A stretch of 64,000 nt of DNA from Phycisphaerae bacterium (GTDB taxonomy: Bacteria > Planctomycetota > Phycisphaerae > UBA1845 > Fen-1342). Of this stretch, positions 8,290-19,500 are shown one piece after another (position 1 is the first letter of the stretch; each line of letters opens with the position of its first letter). The translations under genes were made by a program, and so were the position numbers. The DNA lies in contig JANQFV010000021.1 of assembly GCA_028277645.1 (NCBI GenBank), forward strand, positions 22,398 to 86,397, given 5' to 3'. Below the pieces are notes generated by a model, which was not told the origin of the DNA, did no database searches, and saw nothing but the letters and a program-made list of their open reading frames with translations.

Positions 8290-11200
8290 TTATTCGCTCC
8301 GCAACGCCGGCAGCAGTGGCGCCCACAACGCGGTCGCGACGGCAATGGTGCCGGCCAGTAGTCCTGCGACGAATATGCCGAGCAGCATCGCCGCGAGCGA
8401 AAACCACGGCACGTTTATGCCGCGTTGGTAGACGTGCGGCGCGATTACCACTGCCGCCGCTACTGCCCCACTCAGCAAACCTATGCCGACGAGAAAAGCG
8501 TTCTCGACGAGCACGGTGAAGCCCAACTCCGTGCGTGAGAAGCCTAGCGTGCGCAACAGCGCCAACTCGCCGCGACGTTCCCAGATGCCGCGCAGCAGCG
8601 CCGCTGCCAGCCCGAACGTGCCGATCAGCAGGCCGAGTCCGCCGAGGGCTTGAAACGTCGAGAGGTAGGTGTTCTGCACGGCGAAGAACTCGCGTTGGCG
8701 TTCGCGTGTCGACGTTGTGGCGAAACCGTAATCGGCGAAAGCGCGTTCCGCGGCGGATTCCACCGACTGCACCTGATCAGGCGGTGTTTCAAGCAGGAAA
8801 AACGCGTAGCCGGACTGCCGCGGGAACAGCCGCACGAACTGCTCTTCGGCGATGATCAACTCGCCCTGGAGGATGCTGCCGCGTGTCAGGGCGACCAGCT
8901 TCAGGCGCGTCGGCGTGCCATTGCCGGCGGTGATCTCGATCTCGTCGCCGAGATTCTTGTGAAGCTGCCAGAGGGCGGACGCTTCGTCCGCGATCGCGGG
9001 CACAACGCCGTCGGGGAGTTGCCGGTTGAGAAGCAGCCAGGGGTTGTCGCGTTCGGCGTCTGACGCTGTCGTGGTGGCGCCGAAGCGGAAGCCGCCGCGG
9101 TGGATCATGTCCTGCGTCGCGCCGAGCAGACGCGGCTCGCGCGGTCGATACAGGTTGAGGCAACTGGTCGCGTCCCCGTCACGCAGGCGGAATGGGTAGA
9201 TGCGGGTGTCGCTAAGTGTGCTGGCGGTGCTCTCTTTCGGATCAAGCGCGGTGCGGCCGGCATTTGTGCCCGGATTGTGCAGGAGTGGTACGGTGGTCTC
9301 AGCGATCAGCGTGAAACCGCCGGTGGGCGATTCGGGCACGTCTGGCGCATCGGTGGGGGTTAAACGCATGGCCTGCAGCGCGACGATCAGGAACGTGGCG
9401 CTCGCGACCAGAGCAGCTACCAGCAGACTTCGTCCGGGCGCTCGTTGCAGGTTGCGTTCGGCGAGTTCGACCAGGTCAACCTTGGTCGACGTTCGCCGTC
9501 CGCGCAGCCAGAATCGGAACTGCACCAACTCTGAAACGAGTAATACCACACCTGCGACGAAGAATGCCGTGGTGATCGCAATTAGCTCGAACACCGCGGA
9601 CAGTGCGATCACGGTCAACGCAAGCATGTATCCAAGGATGGCGGGTATGAATGACCTTCTGCCGAGTTTGCGGCTGGGCTCAGGCACTTGCGTAGCGCCG
9701 GCCAGCAGCATTGGAACGGGAACGCGCGTCAACCCGCGCAGCGCCCATGCGAGCGCGACGGACGCGATGAGTAAGCTGGCGACGAGGCCGACGACGTAGG
9801 TCATGTCCGTTTCGTGCAGCGTCAGGAACGGCGCGTTCGTCGCATCCGACCACCAGGTGCGCAGACCGTGCAGCATCAGGGCCGCGTAGCCGCGCGCCGC
9901 GAGCAGGCCGACTACCGCCGCGTACACGGCCACGAGCATCGACTCGCGCCAGAGCCGCAGCGCGACGTTCCGCCGCGTGAACCCCAGTGCGAGCCACAGG
10001 CCGATGGTTCGCCCGCGTTGTTCGACGTGCAGCCGGAAGAGCAGCGCCACGAGCATTGCCGCCGCCGCGATGACGAACATGCTGAAGCCGACGAATAGAC
10101 TGGAGAAATCCGTTGCGCCCTGGCTGGCGTCGAGCGCCCGCGCGCGCACGTCGACGATGCTGATTGCCGCGTGTGACAGATTGGCACGTGACAGAATCGC
10201 CTCTTCCCATGAAGAGCGCACGGGCTCCAACGGATCGCCGGCGGGCGGAACCACGCGCAGCGACGTCACGCGACCGAAACGATTTGGCAGCGTCGCCCAC
10301 AGACGCTGCGCGTCGGCGAGAGTCACAAACGCCTTGGGCGTGGCGCGGTGCGTGTTCCAGTAGGCCTCGTCCTTGTCGCGGATTCGCGCGAGGTCGATCG
10401 GGAACGGCGGATCCCAGTCGGATATGCGGGTTGCGTCGGAAACGCCCGGATACTCCGGCACGAGGCCCGGGTCCGCCGCGCCGGCGGCGAGTGGCACCAC
10501 GCCCGCAACGCGGAATGTCGTGGATTCGGTCTGTAATTCGCCGGGAGAATCGGTGACGTAGTAGGTCAACCGGAGCATGTCGCCGACCGTGGCGCCGAGA
10601 TCGTTGGCGGCCCAGTCGTTAAGCAGGATTGTCCCGGGTTCGGGAACCGGCACACTGCCGCTGCCTAGCGCGGTCATGGAGTTGGAGCGGTTGGAGAGCG
10701 GTTCGACGCCGGCAACGGTGGAGTATGGGACAGAGCGCCGCGCGTCGCGCTCGATCTGCATCGCGATCGCCAGCCCTGCCAGTGCGCCGGTAACCGGTAA
10801 TCCCGCTGCGTCCGCCGCCTCACGACCAAGGGTCTCTATCGCGGGCGGGATCAGCAACGCGTCGTGCTCGAGCGCGACGTAGCCCAGGTCGGACGCGGTG
10901 CGCAAGGTGATGCCGTAGTCGGCGAGCCTCAGACTCGTGCTCAGTTGCAATTCGCTGATGGGCTTTCTGCTGACGATGGTATTCGCGCGTTCTTCCTGCT
11001 CCAGCGCACGCTGTAATGTCGGGAGCGGAACGAATGCGTTGCGGGGCGTTGCCTGCGTGGCGACCAGGCTGAACCCGGCCACGTTGTTATCCGGGAGTAC
11101 CTGAGCTACCGTGAGGCGCAGGGAAACGATCGGAGTGTCGCGTCGCCCGAGCAATGTCTCTGGTGATATCGCCGGCGCGGCGGGAATTCGCAACAGGACG

Positions 11201-11616
11201 TCATCGCCGACCGACACCCACAACTCATCCGCCAGCGCGGTGTTGAGGATGACGCCACGCGGCGGCAGCTCTGATTGCTCAGTGAGGAAGTCCGGTTGCA
11301 CGCCCATTACCTGCACGCCCGCCGCCGTCGCCGAACGATCTGGACGCGTGGCGCCGCCGCGAACGATGATCATCGGTTGGGCATCGGCTGCAGCGGCATT
11401 GGCTAGTTCTTCGCGGAAATAGCCGGGCGACTGCACGGCGTACGACACCCCCGCGAGGCGGTCCAGTGCGAGGGCACGCAGACTGCCGCGCATCGAGTCG
11501 CCCACGAGCAGCGCGCCGGTCAGTGATGCCGTTCCGGCGGCGACACCGAGCGCGATGGCGAGATAGCTGCGCCAATGGTGTGTGAGATTCCGTCGTTCGA
11601 GCAGGAGGCGGCGCAT
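8290..11616 (-). CDS. ABC transporter permease, FtsX/MacB-like (1108 aa)
   Basis: Two permease halves with FtsX-like TM segments (LVALLFRLHVEQRGRTIGLWLALGFTRRNV; RGIWERRGELALLRTLGFSRTELGFTVLVENAFLVGIGLLSG). Confidence 0.85.
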   Translation of the reverse strand: MRRLLLERRNLTHHWRSYLAIALGVAAGTASLTGALLVGDSMRGSLRALALDRLAGVSYAVQSPGYFREELANAAAADAQPMIIVRGGATRPDRSATAAGVQVMGVQPDFLTEQSELPPRGVILNTALADELWVSVGDDVLLRIPAAPAISPETLLGRRDTPIVSLRLTVAQVLPDNNVAGFSLVATQATPRNAFVPLPTLQRALEQEERANTIVSRKPISELQLSTSLRLADYGITLRTASDLGYVALEHDALLIPPAIETLGREAADAAGLPVTGALAGLAIAMQIERDARRSVPYSTVAGVEPLSNRSNSMTALGSGSVPVPEPGTILLNDWAANDLGATVGDMLRLTYYVTDSPGELQTESTTFRVAGVVPLAAGAADPGLVPEYPGVSDATRISDWDPPFPIDLARIRDKDEAYWNTHRATPKAFVTLADAQRLWATLPNRFGRVTSLRVVPPAGDPLEPVRSSWEEAILSRANLSHAAISIVDVRARALDASQGATDFSSLFVGFSMFVIAAAAMLVALLFRLHVEQRGRTIGLWLALGFTRRNVALRLWRESMLVAVYAAVVGLLAARGYAALMLHGLRTWWSDATNAPFLTLHETDMTYVVGLVASLLIASVALAWALRGLTRVPVPMLLAGATQVPEPSRKLGRRSFIPAILGYMLALTVIALSAVFELIAITTAFFVAGVVLLVSELVQFRFWLRGRRTSTKVDLVELAERNLQRAPGRSLLVAALVASATFLIVALQAMRLTPTDAPDVPESPTGGFTLIAETTVPLLHNPGTNAGRTALDPKESTASTLSDTRIYPFRLRDGDATSCLNLYRPREPRLLGATQDMIHRGGFRFGATTTASDAERDNPWLLLNRQLPDGVVPAIADEASALWQLHKNLGDEIEITAGNGTPTRLKLVALTRGSILQGELIIAEEQFVRLFPRQSGYAFFLLETPPDQVQSVESAAERAFADYGFATTSTRERQREFFAVQNTYLSTFQALGGLGLLIGTFGLAAALLRGIWERRGELALLRTLGFSRTELGFTVLVENAFLVGIGLLSGAVAAAVVIAPHVYQRGINVPWFSLAAMLLGIFVAGLLAGTIAVATALWAPLLPALRSE

Positions 11617-11618
11617 GA

Positions 11619-12287
11619 TCAGCTATCCGCGTGCAGGCAGCCGTCCGTAAGCGCGAAGCGGCGCGCGAAACGGGCCGCGAGCGTGGTGCTGTGCGTGACC
11701 ACGACCAGGATTACATCACGCGAGCGTGGCAGATTTTCGAGCAATTCGCCGACCTGCTCGGCCGTGTCGCGGTCGAGATTCCCAGTCGGCTCGTCAGCGA
11801 GCACCAGGCGCGGCTCGTTGATCAGGGCACGGGCCAGCGCCACTCGTTGTTTCTCGCCGCCGGAGAGCTCGGGTGGACGGTGATCACCGCGGTCGGCGAG
11901 CCCAACGCTGTCCAGTAACTCGCGGGCACGTGTTGCGTCCTCCGGGCGCGGAGAACGCGGGATGGTCGGCAGTAGCACGTTTTCGAGTGCGGAGCACGTC
12001 GGCATCAGGTGGTGGTCCTGGAAGACGAAGCCGACCTTGGTGTTTCGAAACTGGGCGAGGGCCTGTTCGTCGAGCTTCAGCAGGTCCTCGTCGTCCAGCG
12101 TCAGGCTGCCGCCGGTCGGCCGTTCTAGCGTTCCCAGGATGTTGAGGAGCGTGCTCTTGCCGGAGCCGGATGGCCCCAGAATCGCGACTCCTTCGCCGGG
12201 GCCGATCTGCACGGACACGTCGCGCAAGATCGGCAAGTCACCGGAGCGCGTCGGGAACGACTTAGCGATGTTGTGTGCGATGAGCAT
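11619..12287 (-). CDS. ABC transporter ATP-binding protein, LolD/MacB-like
   Basis: Walker A GPSGSGKST, signature LSGGEKQRVALARAL, Walker B LVLADEPTGNLD. Confidence 0.93.
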   Translation of the reverse strand: MLIAHNIAKSFPTRSGDLPILRDVSVQIGPGEGVAILGPSGSGKSTLLNILGTLERPTGGSLTLDDEDLLKLDEQALAQFRNTKVGFVFQDHHLMPTCSALENVLLPTIPRSPRPEDATRARELLDSVGLADRGDHRPPELSGGEKQRVALARALINEPRLVLADEPTGNLDRDTAEQVGELLENLPRSRDVILVVVTHSTTLAARFARRFALTDGCLHADS

Positions 12288-12515
12288 ATTGATAAAGCGC
12301 TTGCGTTGTCGCGTCAGTGTATCGTCCCGATTCCGGACGGCCAGCGGGCGGGTCGTCACGGGAGGCTGCGGGCTTTGCCAGCACGGGTGCGCCGTTCCAC
12401 GCGTAGGTGCAATCATCATGCGACCCTCAGGACCATGGCTCGGCACGTAGTGGGCTTTCAACGTGGCACGGGATGTGCTACCCCTGGCTGTGCAGCCCAA
12501 CGTACGAGATGTTGC

Positions 12516-12917
12516 ATGAACGCGCAGCCACTGCCATCAAACGCCGGCCAGAACCGTCGCGAGCCCCGGCCTCGCGTGCTGATCGTGGAGCCGGACCCGC
12601 TGACGATGTGGTCGCTGGTCAATCATCTGGCGCGGCGGTTCGCCGTCCACTCCACTCCGAACGGCGGCTGGGCCACGGAGTTCCTGGAACGCGAACCAAT
12701 CGACCGGCTGATTCTCTCAAGTGCCCTGCCCGAAGTGGACCTGCTACGGCTGGATGAACTGGCACGCGCGCGCCAGCCGGGGGTGCGCACCGTCTTGCTG
12801 GTAACGGCACGGGACAGCGTAGCACTGCCGCACGCCGTCAAGGTCGAGAAGCCATTCGAACTGGACGACCTCGCCCGCGCGCTCGAAGCCGGGGACTGGG
12901 AACGCCACTCCGCCTGA
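12516..12917 (+). CDS. Response-regulator receiver-like protein, probably degenerate
   Basis: PRVLIVEPDPLTMW... DRLILSSALPEVD ... VEKPFELDDL; receiver fold pattern but phosphoacceptor position appears to be Ser. Confidence 0.6.
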   Translation: MNAQPLPSNAGQNRREPRPRVLIVEPDPLTMWSLVNHLARRFAVHSTPNGGWATEFLEREPIDRLILSSALPEVDLLRLDELARARQPGVRTVLLVTARDSVALPHAVKVEKPFELDDLARALEAGDWERHSA

Positions 12918-13063
12918 ACCCGTCGGCGTGTAAGATATCGAGCTCGACGGCCTTGCGTTCCGGGCGTCGACGGACATAATGGCTGATCTAGTACCGATTT
13001 GGATCGAATTGGAACCCAGGGTCCCGGCGCAGCGGCGACCGGTCCAGGACAGGGCAGCGCTTC

Positions 13064-14647
13064 ATGATCAAAAGCAAGTTCGAGCTCGAAAACCACGGCC
13101 TGCATCCCAGCAAGAACGTCTACTGGAACTCCTCGGTAGCTCATCTCGTCGAGCTCGCGGTCTCGCGCGGCGAGGGTCGGTTGACGGACCGCGGCGCGCT
13201 GGCCGTCCTGACTGGCGAACGCACGGGCCGCTCGCCGAACGACAAGTACATCGTCCGTGACGAGCGCACCGAATCGACGGTGGAGTGGGGCAAGGTCAAT
13301 CAAGCGATGACGCCTGAGGTGTTCGAGACGCTACTGTCGCACACGATAGCGCACATGAACGAACGCGATCTGCACGTGGTGGACGCGTTTGTTGGAGCCG
13401 ATCCGGACTACGCCGTTCCGTTGCGTGTGGTGACCACGTTTGCCTGGCACGCGTTGTTCGCGCGGCAGGTGTTTCGGCGACCGCATCGCGACCAGATGGG
13501 GTCGATGCGGCCCGAATGGCTGGTGCTGGGGGCGCCGCTGTGCAAGGCCGACGCCACGAAACTGGGCCTGCAAAGTGAACGCTACGTCGCGATGGACTTC
13601 ACCCGCAAGATCGTGCTCGTCGCCGGCACGGGCTACGCGGGAGAGATCAAGAAGTCCATGTTCACGATGATGAACTATGTCCTGCCGGAGCAGGGCGTTT
13701 TTCCCATGCACTGTTCGGCGAACGTCGGGAAAGAGGGGGATGTTGCACTGTTCTTCGGACTGTCCGGGACAGGCAAGACCACCCTCAGTGCCGACCCGAA
13801 TCGCTACCTGATCGGGGATGACGAGCACGGCTGGACCGAGAACGGCGTATTTAATTTCGAGGGCGGCTGTTACGCGAAGTGCATCAATCTCACGGCCTCG
13901 AACGAACCGCAGATCTTTGACGCCTTGCGCTGGGGTGCGGTGCTCGAGAACGTTACATACCACCACGATACGCACGTGGTGGACTTTCACGATGATTCGA
14001 TCACCGAGAACACGCGCGCCGGCTATCCGCTGGAGTACATCCCGAACGCAGTCGCCGAAGGCTGGGTTAATCGACACCCGCTCGCAGTGGTATTCTTGAC
14101 GTGTGATGCGTTCGGCGTGCTACCGCCGATCTCGCGTTTGACACCCGAACAGGCCATGTATCACTTCCTCAGCGGCTACACCGCGAAACTGGCGGGGACA
14201 GAGGCCGGCGTCAACGAGCCGCAGGCCACGTTCAGCACCGGTTTCGGCAAGCCGTTTTTGCCGCGCGATCCGATGGAGTACGCCACACTTCTGGCCACAA
14301 AACTGCGCGAGCACAACGCTACGTGCTATCTTATCAACACGGGCTGGTGCCGCGGCCCGCACGGCGTGGGTGAACGCATCGACCTTTTGCAGACGCGCGC
14401 CATGGTGACGGCCGCCCTGTCGGGCAGCCTGATCGAAGCAGAGACTGAAGAGCATCCGGTGTTCGGTTTGCACATGCCCAAGCACGTTCCGGGTGTGCAG
14501 CCCGAACTGCTCAACCCGGAAACGACTTGGCCGGATAAGGGCGCGTACGCCACAAAGGCGCGTGAACTGGCTGGTTTGTTTGCGAAGAACTTCGAGCAAT
14601 ACATTTCTGCGACGGATGAAGTGCGTGCCGCGGGGCCGCGCTTGTAG
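13064..14647 (+). CDS. pckA: Phosphoenolpyruvate carboxykinase (ATP)
   Basis: TGERTGRSPNDKYIVRD, FFGLSGTGKTTLSADPNRYLIGDDEHGW, NTGWCRGPHGVGERIDL. Confidence 0.96.
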   Translation: MIKSKFELENHGLHPSKNVYWNSSVAHLVELAVSRGEGRLTDRGALAVLTGERTGRSPNDKYIVRDERTESTVEWGKVNQAMTPEVFETLLSHTIAHMNERDLHVVDAFVGADPDYAVPLRVVTTFAWHALFARQVFRRPHRDQMGSMRPEWLVLGAPLCKADATKLGLQSERYVAMDFTRKIVLVAGTGYAGEIKKSMFTMMNYVLPEQGVFPMHCSANVGKEGDVALFFGLSGTGKTTLSADPNRYLIGDDEHGWTENGVFNFEGGCYAKCINLTASNEPQIFDALRWGAVLENVTYHHDTHVVDFHDDSITENTRAGYPLEYIPNAVAEGWVNRHPLAVVFLTCDAFGVLPPISRLTPEQAMYHFLSGYTAKLAGTEAGVNEPQATFSTGFGKPFLPRDPMEYATLLATKLREHNATCYLINTGWCRGPHGVGERIDLLQTRAMVTAALSGSLIEAETEEHPVFGLHMPKHVPGVQPELLNPETTWPDKGAYATKARELAGLFAKNFEQYISATDEVRAAGPRL

Positions 14648-14674
14648 TGCGTGCCTGATCGATTCAGCCGGCAC

Positions 14675-15391
14675 CTACGCTTCAATCCTCCGCAGCCGCA
14701 TGGCGGCAAGGATGAGCTCGACTGCTTGCGCTGTGTCGAAGTAGTCGAGGCTGATCGACAGATCGAAATTCGCCGGCTCGTTGGCATTCGCGCCGAAGTG
14801 CTTGCGGCGAAACTCCACGCGCTCGCGATCGATCCGTTCGACCTCGGTTCTTGCCATAGTCTCGGACGTGTTCATGCGGTCTTTCAAGGCTTGCGCACGC
14901 GTTGCCGGTAGGGCGGTGATCTGCACGCGGAGCCCGCGGTCGCGCGGCAGGATCAGGTCGGACGCACGTCCCAGGAACACCGCCGGACCCTTGCGCGCCA
15001 GCGCCAGGACGGTTTCGCTTAGGCGATAGAAGTAGTCGTCACGCCGCAACTCGCCCTGCACCAGCCAGCGGACGGTGTCCTCCAGCCAGCTCACGTCGCG
15101 CTCGTCCATGAGCTCATAGAGGTGTTTACGCATCTGATCGTCGCCGGCCATGTTCTGGAGCAGCTCCCGATCGAACACCGGCCATGCGAGCTGTTCGCCG
15201 AGTTGCGTGGCGACCTGCGAGCCGCCGGAACCGATGGCGCGTGAGAGCGCGATGAATGGCGCGACGGCAGCTTGCTCTTCGATCTCCTTCAGCCGATCCA
15301 CGTGCTGGGCGCGCGTGAACTCCCAGTTACGCATCTGCTTTTCGACGATCTTGGCCAGGTCTCGGCCGGCACCAGACGGTTGTGCGGGCAT
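14675..15391 (-). CDS. Cytidylate kinase-like family protein
   Basis: ALSRAIGSGGSQVATQLGEQLAWPVFDRELLQNMA...; AVFLGRASDLILPRDRGLRVQITALPATRAQALKDR. Confidence 0.8.
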   Translation of the reverse strand: MPAQPSGAGRDLAKIVEKQMRNWEFTRAQHVDRLKEIEEQAAVAPFIALSRAIGSGGSQVATQLGEQLAWPVFDRELLQNMAGDDQMRKHLYELMDERDVSWLEDTVRWLVQGELRRDDYFYRLSETVLALARKGPAVFLGRASDLILPRDRGLRVQITALPATRAQALKDRMNTSETMARTEVERIDRERVEFRRKHFGANANEPANFDLSISLDYFDTAQAVELILAAMRLRRIEA

Positions 15392-15522
15392 GTATCACCT
15401 CCCAGACTGATTATAACCGGCATGATTTAGGCGCACACCGCGTTTGTGCCGCAAACGAGAAGCCGCCGGCACGCGTGTCATCCACGGGGCCGGCGGCAAT
15501 GTGATCCCCTGTCGTGCGTGAG

Positions 15523-16512
15523 CTACACGTAGCTGTTCAGCGACTTCATGTAGTTGGCCCGTTCGAAGGCGGTCGGATCGGGTATGGAGCGCTGGCTCAT
15601 GCTGCCTTTCATCTGCGTGACCGACTCGTAGACGCGCTCCTCCATCCACTGCGTCATCTCGCTGAGGATGTTGGCAACCGCCGCCGGGCCCTGGCGGAGC
15701 AACACGGAGCACACCTGAGTCACGTCAGCGCCGGCCATCAGCATCTTGATCGCGTCGGCACCGGTTGCGATGCCGGTCGTGGCGGCGAGGCTGGCCTCGA
15801 CGTTTCCGTGCAGAATGGCGATCCACCGCAGCGGCAACCGCATCTCGAACGGCGTGCTGAGCACCAGATCGGGCACGACTTCGAGCTGTTCCAGGTCGAT
15901 GTCCGGTTGGTAGAAGCGGTTGAACAGCACGAGGCCGTCGGCGCCGGCCTGATCCAGCTTCTTGGCCATGCTGGCGGTCGCGCTGAAGTACGGGCTGAGC
16001 TTTACCGCGATGGGGATGGTCACCGCCGTCTTGACGGCCTTGAGGATGTCGAGGTAGCGCGTCTCGACGTGTTCGCCGTCGAGGGTGGGGTCGGCCGCTA
16101 CGTAGTAGATGTTCAGTTCCAGCGCGTCGGCGCCGGCTTCCTGCATCTTGGCTGCATACTCCGTCCAGCCGCCCACGCTGCTTCCGTTCAGGCTGGCGAT
16201 GACGGGAATGTCGACCGCCGCTTTAGCCGAGCGGATGAGCTCAAGATATTCGTCGGGCGCGTGCCGATACTCCTCCGGTTCGGGGAAGAAGCTGGTCATC
16301 TCGGCGTAGAACTCGGTGCCGTGCGTCGTATGGTGCTGCAATTCGTCCTGCTCGTGTGCAATCTGCTCTTCAAACAAGGAGTGCAGCACAAGCGCCGCCG
16401 CGCCGTGCTCGGCGAGTTGCTGAATCGAATCCAAGTTAGCGGTCATCGGACTGGCCGACGCGACCACGGGGTTCTTGAGCGTCAGACCGAGGTATTGAGT
16501 CGAAAGGTCCAT
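15523..16512 (-). CDS. Dihydroorotate dehydrogenase-like protein
   Basis: MDLSTQYLGLTLKNPVVASASPMTANLDSIQQLAEHGAAALVLHSLFEEQI; EAGADALELNIYY. Confidence 0.88.
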   Translation of the reverse strand: MDLSTQYLGLTLKNPVVASASPMTANLDSIQQLAEHGAAALVLHSLFEEQIAHEQDELQHHTTHGTEFYAEMTSFFPEPEEYRHAPDEYLELIRSAKAAVDIPVIASLNGSSVGGWTEYAAKMQEAGADALELNIYYVAADPTLDGEHVETRYLDILKAVKTAVTIPIAVKLSPYFSATASMAKKLDQAGADGLVLFNRFYQPDIDLEQLEVVPDLVLSTPFEMRLPLRWIAILHGNVEASLAATTGIATGADAIKMLMAGADVTQVCSVLLRQGPAAVANILSEMTQWMEERVYESVTQMKGSMSQRSIPDPTAFERANYMKSLNSYV

Positions 16513-16545
16513 CGCGGAAGTTCCTTTGGCGTTTGAGTCTCTGCT

Positions 16546-19500
16546 CTAGTTTCCGTTGCCGTCCGCTGCGACCTGCATCGCGGCGAGCTGTTCGTACATG
16601 CCCCAACGACGCGCGACGTCCTGCTTGCCGAGCGCGAGCAGCTTTTTCGCCTGTTCGGGCTTGATCTTGGTCAACATCTTGAAGCGGTTCTGCTTGTACG
16701 CGTAGTCCTCGTAGGCCAGCGTCGGCTTCTTCGAGTCGAGCTGGAGCGGGTTCTTGCCCTCAGCTGCGAGGTCCGGGTTGTAGCGGTAGAGCGGGAAGTG
16801 TCCGCTCTGCACGGCTGCCTTCTGCGTGTCGAAGCCGGTCCGCATGTTAATGCCGTGGGCGATGCAGTGGCTGTAGGCGATGATCAGCGACGGGCCGTCG
16901 TACGCCTCGGCCTCGATGAACGCCTTGACTGTCTGCTGGTCATTGGCACCCATCGCACACGTCGCGACGTAGATGTTCCCGTACGTCATCGAGATCAGGC
17001 CGAGATCTTTCTTACCCATCGGCTTACCGCCGGCGGCAAACTTCGCGATCGCACCGCGCGGTGTGGCCTTCGAGCACTGTCCACCGGTGTTTGAATAGAC
17101 CTCGGTGTCCAGCACGAGGACGTTCACGTTGCGGCCGCTGGCCAGCACGTGATCCAGGCCGCCGTAGCCGATGTCGTAGGCCCAGCCGTCACCACCCACG
17201 ATCCATACGCTCTTTTTCACGAGCATGTCGGCGATTTCGAGCAGTCGGCGGGCGTCGGGGATGTCGACGTTGGCGAGCTTCTGCTTCATGTCGGCCACGC
17301 GCCGGCGCTGACCCTCGATTTCCTCGTCGGTGTGCTGCACGGCGTTGATCAGGCCGGTGGCGAGATCCTCACCGATATTGGCCCGCAGGCGATCAACCAG
17401 CTCGCGGGCATACTCGGCATGCTTGTCGATCGTCAGACGGTAGCCCAGGCCGAACTCGGCGTTGTCCTCGAACAGCGAGTTACACCAGGACGGTCCGCGG
17501 CCCTCGCGGTTGATCACCCACGGAGCGGTCGGCAGGTTGCCACCGTAGATCGATGAACAGCCGGTGGCGTTGGCGATCACGGAGCGATCGCCGAAGAGCT
17601 GGGAGACGAGTTTGTAGTACGGCGTTTCGCCGCAGCCGGAGCAGGCCCCGGAGTACTCGAACAGCGGCTGAAGGAACTGCGAGCCCTTGACCGTGTTGAT
17701 CCGCAGCTTGCTGCGATCGACTTCGGGCAGGTCCAGGAAGAACTCGTAGTTCTCACGCTCCGGCTCGCGCAATGGCGGCTGGAACTCCATATTGATCGCC
17801 TTGAGCCGCACTTCCTTCTTGTTCTTGGCCGGGCAGATCTCGACGCACACGCCGCAGCCGGTGCAATCCTCAGGAGCGACCTGAATGGTGGTCACGCAGC
17901 CTTCGAGTTCCTTGCCGATGTACTTGGCGTGCTTGAAGGTTGCGGGGGCACCGTCGAGGTGTTTGGTCTCGTAGGCCTTCATTCGGATCGCCGCGTGCGG
18001 GCAGACCAGGGCACACTTGCCGCACTGGATGCACACCTCGGGGTCCCAGACCGGGATCTCGAGCGCGATGTTGCGCTTCTCCCAGCGGGTCGTGTAGGTC
18101 GGGAAGGTGCCATCGTGGGGCAGCTTGCTGGTGGGCAGGTCGTCGCCGCGGAAGACGATCATCGGTCCGAGCACTTCCTTGACGAACTCGGGCGCCTCTT
18201 CCGGAACGGCGGGCCGCATCTCGACGGTGCTGGTCGCCTCGGCCGGCACCGGAATCTCGTACATGTTCTTCAGTGCCTGGTCGACGGCGTTCCAGTTTTT
18301 CTTGACGACTTCTTCGCCCTTGCGGCCGTACTCCTTCTTGATCGCGTCCTTGATGGACTGGATCGCTTCGTCACGCGGCAGCACGCCCGAGATGGCGAAA
18401 AAACACGTCTGCATGATCGTGTTCACGCGGGCGCCCATGCCGGTCTCTTTGGCGACCTTGTAGGCATCGATAGCGAACACCTTGAGTTTCTTGTCGATGA
18501 CCTGCTGTTGCACGAAGCGTGGCATGCGATCCCACGTCTCTTCCTGTGGGAAGGGGCTGTTGACCAGGAAGACGGCGCCGTCGATCGCGTTCGTGAGCAG
18601 GTCGTATTTCTCGAGGAACGCCCAGTTGTGGCAGGCCACGAAGTTCGACTTCGAGATGAGGTATGTCGAACGAATCGGCTTCGGCCCGAAACGCAGGTGC
18701 GAGACCGTCATCGAGCCGGCCTTCTTCGAGTCGTAGACGAAGTAGCCCTGCGCGTAGTTCTCGGTGCCCTCGCCGATGATCTTGATCGAGTTCTTGTTGG
18801 CACCCACGGTGCCGTCGGCGCCGAGGCCGTAGAACATGGCCCGCACGACGTCCTTGTCTTCGGTCGTGAAGTTGGCGTCGTAGTCGAGGCTGGTATTCGT
18901 GACGTCTTCCTTGATGCCGATCGTAAAGTGGTTCCGCGGCTCGGCCTGTGCGAGGTTCTCATAGATCGCCGCGACCATGGCCGGCGTGAACTCCTTGCTC
19001 GACAAACCGTAGCGGCCGCCGACGATGCGCTGCAATGCGGCCGGCCGCTTGCCGGCGGCACATGCCTCGCCGAATGCCGTCACGACGTCCTTGTACATGG
19101 GTTCACCGGCCGCGCCAGGCTCCTTCGTGCGGTCCATGACCGCGATCGATTTGGCGGTCGCCGGCAGGGCGTTCATCAGCGCGGTGCCGTCGAACGGGCG
19201 GAACAACCGCACCTTGATCATGCCGACCTTCTCGCCTTGCGCGTTGAGATAGTCGACGGCCTCGTGCGCGGCCTCGGCACCGGAGCCCATGATGATGATT
19301 ACACGTTCGGCGTCGGGAGCTCCGACGTAATCGAACAAGTGGTACTGTCGCCCGGCGACCTGCGCGAAGCGATCCATGATCGACTGCACGATTGCGGGCG
19401 TCTTGTTGTAGAACGGATTGACGGTCTCGCGGGCCTGGAAGAATACGTCCGGATTCTGCGCGGTGCCGCGGATCTTGGGCCTGTCGGGGGTCAGTGCCCG

